Assembly: GCF_001429045.1 (NCBI RefSeq)
Contig: NZ_LMHY01000029.1
Location: 451,869-515,868 of the forward strand
Direction: 5' to 3'
DNA from: Pseudomonas sp. Root71
GTDB lineage: Bacteria; Pseudomonadota; Gammaproteobacteria; Pseudomonadales; Pseudomonadaceae
Length of the DNA stretch: 64,000 bases
Position 1 is the stretch's first letter. The number at the start of each line of letters is the position of its first letter. This document shows, in pieces, positions 60,690 to 64,000 of the stretch. The position numbers and the translations under genes were made by a program. The notes under the pieces are model-generated. The model ran no database searches. It was not told the DNA's origin and worked only from the letters and a program-made list of their open reading frames with translations.

Positions 60690-61664
60690 ATGTTGCCGCG
60701 CTTTCCTGCCGTCACCCGCTGCCTGACTCTTGCCGCCCTCTTTGTGGCCGGTCCAGTCGCAGCATTGGAGTTTCCCCTGCCACCGCCAGGTGAGGACATC
60801 ATCGGCCAGGTGCAGGTGATCAAGGCCAAGTACGAAGATACCTTCGCCGACCTTGGTACCGCCTACGATCTGGGCTACACGGAAATGGTCGCGGCCAACC
60901 CGGGTGTCGATGCCTGGTTGCCAGGCGCCGGCACGGAAATCATCCTGCCGACCCGCTTCATCCTGCCACCAGGCCCCCGTGAAGGCATCGTGATCAACCT
61001 GGCCGAGTACCGCCTCTACTACTACCCGAAAGGCAAGAACGTGGTGTACACGTTCCCGCTGGGTATCGGTCGTGAAGGCTGGGGCTCGCCGATTGCCCAC
61101 ACCAGCATCATTGCCAAGACACCTAATCCGACCTGGACGCCTCCGGCTTCGATCAAGGCCGAGCACGCAGCAGACGGTGATCCGCTGCCCAATGTCGTGC
61201 CGGCCGGCCCTGACAACCCTCTGGGGCCGTTCAAGTTCACCCTGGGCACACCGGGCTACCTGATCCACGGTTCGAACAAGAAGTTCGGTATCGGCATGCG
61301 CACCAGCCACGGTTGCTTCCGCATGTTCAACAATAACGTGCTGGAAATGGCGGGCATGGTGCCGGTCGGTACGTCGGTGCGGATCATCAACGACCCGTAC
61401 AAGTTCGGCCTGAGTGGCGGCAAGGTCTATCTGGAGGCGCATACGCCGCTGGACGACAAGGGCAACCCGTCGGTGGTCGACAAGCACACCTCCGTCATCA
61501 ATGCGATGCTCAAGCGTGAAGACATCACCAACAACCTGCGCATGAACTGGGATGTGGTGCGTGATGTGGTCGCCGCTGAAGACGGCCTGCCGGTTGAGAT
61601 CGCAGTGCCGGGCAACGGCGTTGCGCCGATGGTGTCGAGTATGCCGATCGACCCGCTGCAGTAA
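60690..61664 (+). CDS. L,D-transpeptidase with LysM-like domain
   Basis: A 324-residue YkuD-type enzyme that forms cross-links in peptidoglycan or attaches proteins to it. It has a signal peptide (about 1-26, VAGPVAA-LE), a LysM-like region (about 35-85: LGTAYDLGYTEMVAANPGVD) and the YkuD domain with YLIHGSN and the catalytic Cys in SHGCFRM. The start is taken as ATG 60690, after GAAGGATTTTCC; ATG 60672 gives six more residues. It is convergent with oprI, whose product in E. coli (Lpp) is attached to the wall by such enzymes. Confidence 0.92.
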   Translation: MLPRFPAVTRCLTLAALFVAGPVAALEFPLPPPGEDIIGQVQVIKAKYEDTFADLGTAYDLGYTEMVAANPGVDAWLPGAGTEIILPTRFILPPGPREGIVINLAEYRLYYYPKGKNVVYTFPLGIGREGWGSPIAHTSIIAKTPNPTWTPPASIKAEHAADGDPLPNVVPAGPDNPLGPFKFTLGTPGYLIHGSNKKFGIGMRTSHGCFRMFNNNVLEMAGMVPVGTSVRIINDPYKFGLSGGKVYLEAHTPLDDKGNPSVVDKHTSVINAMLKREDITNNLRMNWDVVRDVVAAEDGLPVEIAVPGNGVAPMVSSMPIDPLQ

Positions 61665-61677
61665 GGCTGGCAAAGGG

Positions 61678-61710
61678 CCCGTCGGCGCGGACCGCGTCGA
61701 CGGGTTTTTT
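61678..61710 (+). terminator. Rho-independent terminator of the L,D-transpeptidase gene
   Basis: Stem CCCGTCG/CGACGGG with a 13-base loop that contains a smaller GCG/CGC pairing, followed by six T. Confidence 0.85.
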
Positions 61711-61736
61711 ATTGTCTGGAGAAACGCCAGGCAATA

Positions 61737-61766
61737 AAAAAGCCGACCCAAAAAATGGGTCGGCTT
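61737..61766 (-). terminator. Rho-independent terminator of oprI
   Basis: A ten-base-pair stem AGCCGACCCA/TGGGTCGGCT with a five-base A/T loop; read on the minus strand it is followed by a run of T (61740-61736). It lies 22 bases after the oprI stop. Confidence 0.9.
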
Positions 61767-61787
61767 GATAACAATCCCGAAGGATTA

Positions 61788-62039
61788 TTACTTGCGGCTA
61801 GCTTTGTCCAGCATGCGCAGTGCACGCTCGTTAGCTTCGTCAGCAGTCTGTTGTGCTTTTTGAGCAGCAGCCAGAGCTTCATCAGCTTTACGGTAAGCTT
61901 CGTCTGCACGAGCCTGGGAGCGAGCAGCTGCGTCTTCAGTAGCGGTCAGACGTGCTTCGGTTTCTTTCGATGCGCTGCTGCAACCGGTAGCCAGAACTGC
62001 GGCCAGAGCCAGAGCAGAGAATTTCAGAACGTTGTTCAT
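61788..62039 (-). CDS. oprI: Major outer-membrane lipoprotein OprI
   Basis: The 83-residue murein-type lipoprotein, one of the most abundant proteins of Pseudomonas. It has a lipoprotein signal (MNNVLKFSALALAAVLATGC) and a mature part that is one continuous helix with Ala-rich heptads (DEALAAAQKAQQTADEANER), ending in RK; the terminal Lys can be joined to peptidoglycan. Length and ends agree with OprI of P. aeruginosa. The start is ATG 62039 with GAAGGGG nine bases upstream; the frame's earlier start adds five residues and is not used. Confidence 0.97.
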   Translation of the reverse strand: MNNVLKFSALALAAVLATGCSSASKETEARLTATEDAAARSQARADEAYRKADEALAAAQKAQQTADEANERALRMLDKASRK

Positions 62040-62071
62040 CGTGTTCCCCTTCAAGGACTTTCTATTAAGTA

Positions 62072-62098
62072 GCTATCTCCTCCGATTGAGGAAATAGC
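62072..62098 (-). promoter_or_regulatory. Stem-loop in the oprI 5' leader
   Basis: The arms GCTATCTCCTC (62072-62082) and GAGGAAATAGC (62088-62098) pair over 11 positions, one of them G-U in the minus-strand RNA, with a five-base loop. It would stand about 33 bases before the oprI start codon and could stabilise this abundant mRNA. Confidence 0.5.
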
Positions 62099-62161
62099 CG
62101 GCGTACATACTACCCATTACTTGTAGTAAGTAAAACTGACGTGACGCAAGAAGCAAAAAAA

Positions 62162-62190
62162 ATTGTAGGCGTTGATTCTTTTTCGAGCAA
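62162..62190 (-). promoter_or_regulatory. Probable sigma-70 promoter of oprI
   Basis: On the minus strand TTGCTC (62190-62185), 17 bases of spacer and TACAAT (62167-62162), in an A+T-rich surrounding. Transcription would begin near 62155 and give a leader of about 115 bases. Confidence 0.5.
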
Positions 62191-62677
62191 CTTTTAACTG
62201 AATTGTTTAAAAAATATCCAGCTGCAAGGCCCGTGGCTGAGCGAGCTGATGAGAAAAAGTTCCTGCGACACGGCGCTGTTTTTCAGTCTGGCTAAAGTCC
62301 GCCTACATGGATTCGTCTACACTTTTGTTCGGCTTTTGTGTGGCGCCTCTCAATATCTTTCTCGATGTTCAGGTGACTTTAACAACGGGCGCTCGTCTTA
62401 AGTCTCAACATCCGGCAATGTACAGGCTATCGACCCCGAGCGATCTTGGGTCGAACCAATCCTGCGTGATCCGGAGCAGCACCCGCCAACCCGCACGATG
62501 ACGAGCGCACCTTGAGCATTTCCGCCAATGGTGCCTACTATTTGTACGTGCTCGGTAGCGCGAGATCGGTGCAGCTCTTCTCGGTGTCCATTCAGGCACG
62601 GGGTGGCGTAGATGTTCCTTCGCCGGAAAAACATCGGTAAGGTAGGGGTCGGAATTCCAGACCCGCGAGGAGTAGTG
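62191..62677. other. Intergenic region, possible remnant sequence
   Basis: No intact gene is supported. Between about 62395 and 62640 the base composition looks like coding DNA and short open stretches exist in several frames, but they are broken by stop codons and resemble nothing known to me. It may be a decayed gene. The right end carries GAGGAG, the ribosome-binding site of the GNAT gene. Confidence 0.35.
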
Positions 62678-62965
62678 ATGAGCGAGGCGTTGTCCATCCA
62701 CCATGACCAGGCTGGTCATCAGTTCGAGACCAATGTGGACGGTCATCGTGCCTATCTGACCTATATGGATCTGGGGAAGCAGACCCTGGATATCTATCGC
62801 ACCTTCGTGCCCAACGCATTGCGTGGTCGCGGTATTGCGGCAGCCTTGACCGAGAAGGCGCTGGAGTACGCTGACGAAATGGGCTACACCGTCATCCCGT
62901 CGTGCTCCTACGTCGAGCGCTACATGGAGCGTCACCAGCGGCATGCGGCCAAGCTGAGTCAGTGA
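62678..62965 (+). CDS. GNAT-family N-acetyltransferase (YjdJ/NATD1-like)
   Basis: A 95-residue short GNAT protein. The acetyl-CoA-binding motif is in VPNALRGRGIAAALTEKALE, and the end PSCSYVERYMERHQRHA is typical of the small YjdJ/NATD1 group; the pattern HRAYLTYMDLGKQTLDIYRT precedes it. Substrate unknown. The start is ATG 62678 after GAGGAG; the frame is open 22 codons further upstream without support. A strong terminator follows. Confidence 0.9.
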   Translation: MSEALSIHHDQAGHQFETNVDGHRAYLTYMDLGKQTLDIYRTFVPNALRGRGIAAALTEKALEYADEMGYTVIPSCSYVERYMERHQRHAAKLSQ

Positions 62966-62986
62966 CCTTCAACAAAACGAACGCAT

Positions 62987-63019
62987 AAAAAAACGCCGGG
63001 TTCAGCCCGGCGTTTTTTT
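62987..63019 (+). terminator. Rho-independent terminator between the GNAT and DAHP synthase genes
   Basis: Stem CGCCGGG/CCCGGCG with a TTCAG loop, six or more A on the left and seven T on the right. The A and T runs on both sides allow action for both converging genes. Confidence 0.93.
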
Positions 63020-63050
63020 GTTTGCGCTTTTTGCGCCGCCAGACAGGCGA

Positions 63051-64000
63051 TCAGCTGCGATCGCGTTTAGGCAGCACGTCCTTGAGCTTGGCATGCATGC
63101 TGCGCAAGGTGTTTTCGGTCGCGGTCCAGTCGATGCAGGCGTCGGTGATCGACACGCCATATTGCAGGTCGGCGAGGTCTTTCGGGATCGCCTGGGCGCC
63201 CCAGTTCAGGTGGCTTTCTACCATCAGGCCGATGATCGACTTGTTGCCTTCGAGGATCTGGTTGGCGACGTTCTCCATCACCAGCGGTTGCAGGGCCGGA
63301 TCCTTGTTGGAGTTGGCGTGGCTGCAATCGACCATGATGTTCGGCTTGATCTTCGCCTTGTTCAGCGCCTGCTCGCAGAGCGCAACACTGACCGAATCGT
63401 AGTTCGGCTTGCCGTTGCCGCCGCGCAGCACCACGTGACCGTAGGCATTGCCCTTGGTGGTCACGATCGACACGCCACCTTCCTGGTTGATGCCCAGGAA
63501 GCGGTGCGGGCTGGAAACCGACTGCAGGGCGTTGATCGCCACGGTCAGGCCGCCATCGGTGCCATTCTTGAAGCCGACGGCCGAGGACAGGCCGGAGGCC
63601 ATTTCACGGTGCGTCTGGGATTCGGTGGTGCGCGCGCCGATGGCCGACCAGCTGATCAGGTCCTGCAAGTATTGCGGGGAGATCGGGTCGAGGGCTTCGG
63701 TGGCGGTCGGCAGGCCTTTTTCGGCCAGGTCCAGCAGCAACTGGCGACCGATGTGCAAGCCGTCCTGGATCTTGAACGAGTCGTCCAGGTAAGGGTCGTT
63801 GATCAAGCCTTTCCAGCCGACGGTGGTACGTGGCTTCTCGAAATACACGCGCATGACCAGATACAGGGTATCGGACACTTCGGCAGCGAGCACCTTCAGG
63901 CGCTCGGCATATTCGTGGGCGGCCTTGATGTCGTGGATCGAGCAAGGCCCGATCACGACGAACAGGCGGTGGTCGGTGCCGTCCAGAATGTTGCGAATGA
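63051..64000 (-). CDS. 3-deoxy-7-phosphoheptulonate (DAHP) synthase, 5' end cut by the window
   Basis: First enzyme of the shikimate pathway, joining phosphoenolpyruvate and erythrose-4-phosphate. About 316 residues are present; an N-terminal part of some 40 residues lies outside. Motifs of the class I (AroFGH) type are clear: FVVIGPCSIHD, MRVYFEKPRTTVGWKGLIND, WSAIGARTTESQTHREMASG, KNGTDGG, the metal-binding MVDCSHANSNKD and MVESHLNWGAQ. Whether this isozyme is inhibited by Tyr, Phe or Trp cannot be read here. It ends near the symmetrical terminator shared with the GNAT gene. Confidence 0.95.
   Translation of the reverse strand, partial: IRNILDGTDHRLFVVIGPCSIHDIKAAHEYAERLKVLAAEVSDTLYLVMRVYFEKPRTTVGWKGLINDPYLDDSFKIQDGLHIGRQLLLDLAEKGLPTATEALDPISPQYLQDLISWSAIGARTTESQTHREMASGLSSAVGFKNGTDGGLTVAINALQSVSSPHRFLGINQEGGVSIVTTKGNAYGHVVLRGGNGKPNYDSVSVALCEQALNKAKIKPNIMVDCSHANSNKDPALQPLVMENVANQILEGNKSIIGLMVESHLNWGAQAIPKDLADLQYGVSITDACIDWTATENTLRSMHAKLKDVLPKRDRS

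Overview
This is a chromosomal segment of a Pseudomonas, most likely of the P. fluorescens group. The evidence is the order rpsA, ihfB, wzz, O-antigen genes, wbpM and a ComEA-like gene (the same locus that holds the O-antigen cluster in P. aeruginosa), an 83-residue OprI lipoprotein, a kdpFABCDE operon, and several REP/REPIN palindromes with the core GCGAGCAAGC..GCTCCCACA. Housekeeping parts are G+C-rich. The stretch from about 2.9 to 12.6 kb is visibly richer in A+T, as is usual for O-antigen genes exchanged between strains. The identity rests on gene content recognised from memory; no database was searched.

Layout. 0-3 kb: end of rpsA, a small lipoprotein, ihfB and a LapA-like membrane protein. 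3-21.5 kb: a complete Wzx/Wzy-type O-antigen cluster: wzz, UDP-GalNAcA synthesis (wbpO, wbpP), flippase, polymerase, an asparagine-synthetase-like amidotransferase, two GT4 glycosyltransferases, UDP-L-FucNAc synthesis (wbjC, wbjB, wbjD), a WbpV-like reductase, the initiating transferase WbpL, the 4,6-dehydratase WbpM and a small helix-hairpin-helix protein. These genes predict a three-sugar repeat unit made of a 6-deoxy-HexNAc (QuiNAc or FucNAc), L-FucNAc and a GalNAcA that may be amidated.

21.6-29.6 kb: a gene for a secreted protein that joins a transglutaminase-like Cys-His-Asp domain to RTX calcium-binding repeats, divergent from a dedicated type I secretion system (ABC ATPase, HlyD-like adaptor, TolC-like outer membrane protein), and followed by a second, longer Wzz-family gene on the opposite strand. 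This is the most unusual block of the window. 30-34.5 kb: an SDR plus ketoacyl-synthase pair facing a TetR regulator, a small membrane protein and an ethanolamine-type permease. 34.7-37.6 kb: rmlBAD (dTDP-rhamnose synthesis, without rmlC). 38-46 kb: the kdp potassium-uptake operon with its sensor and regulator, interrupted by two REP palindromes.

46-64 kb: conserved Pseudomonas genes: patatin-like phospholipase, small lipoprotein, CHAD protein, thioesterase, DUF962/Mpo1-like protein, chemoreceptor, TatD, MltF-like lytic transglycosylase, DoxX, a short methyltransferase-like protein, GreB, an FtsX-type ABC transporter divergent from tesA, a CxxC protein, a 608-base non-coding element with long terminal inverted repeats, an L,D-transpeptidase, OprI, a GNAT protein and the end of a DAHP synthase gene cut by the window edge. 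No tRNA, rRNA, CRISPR array or transposase gene was seen.
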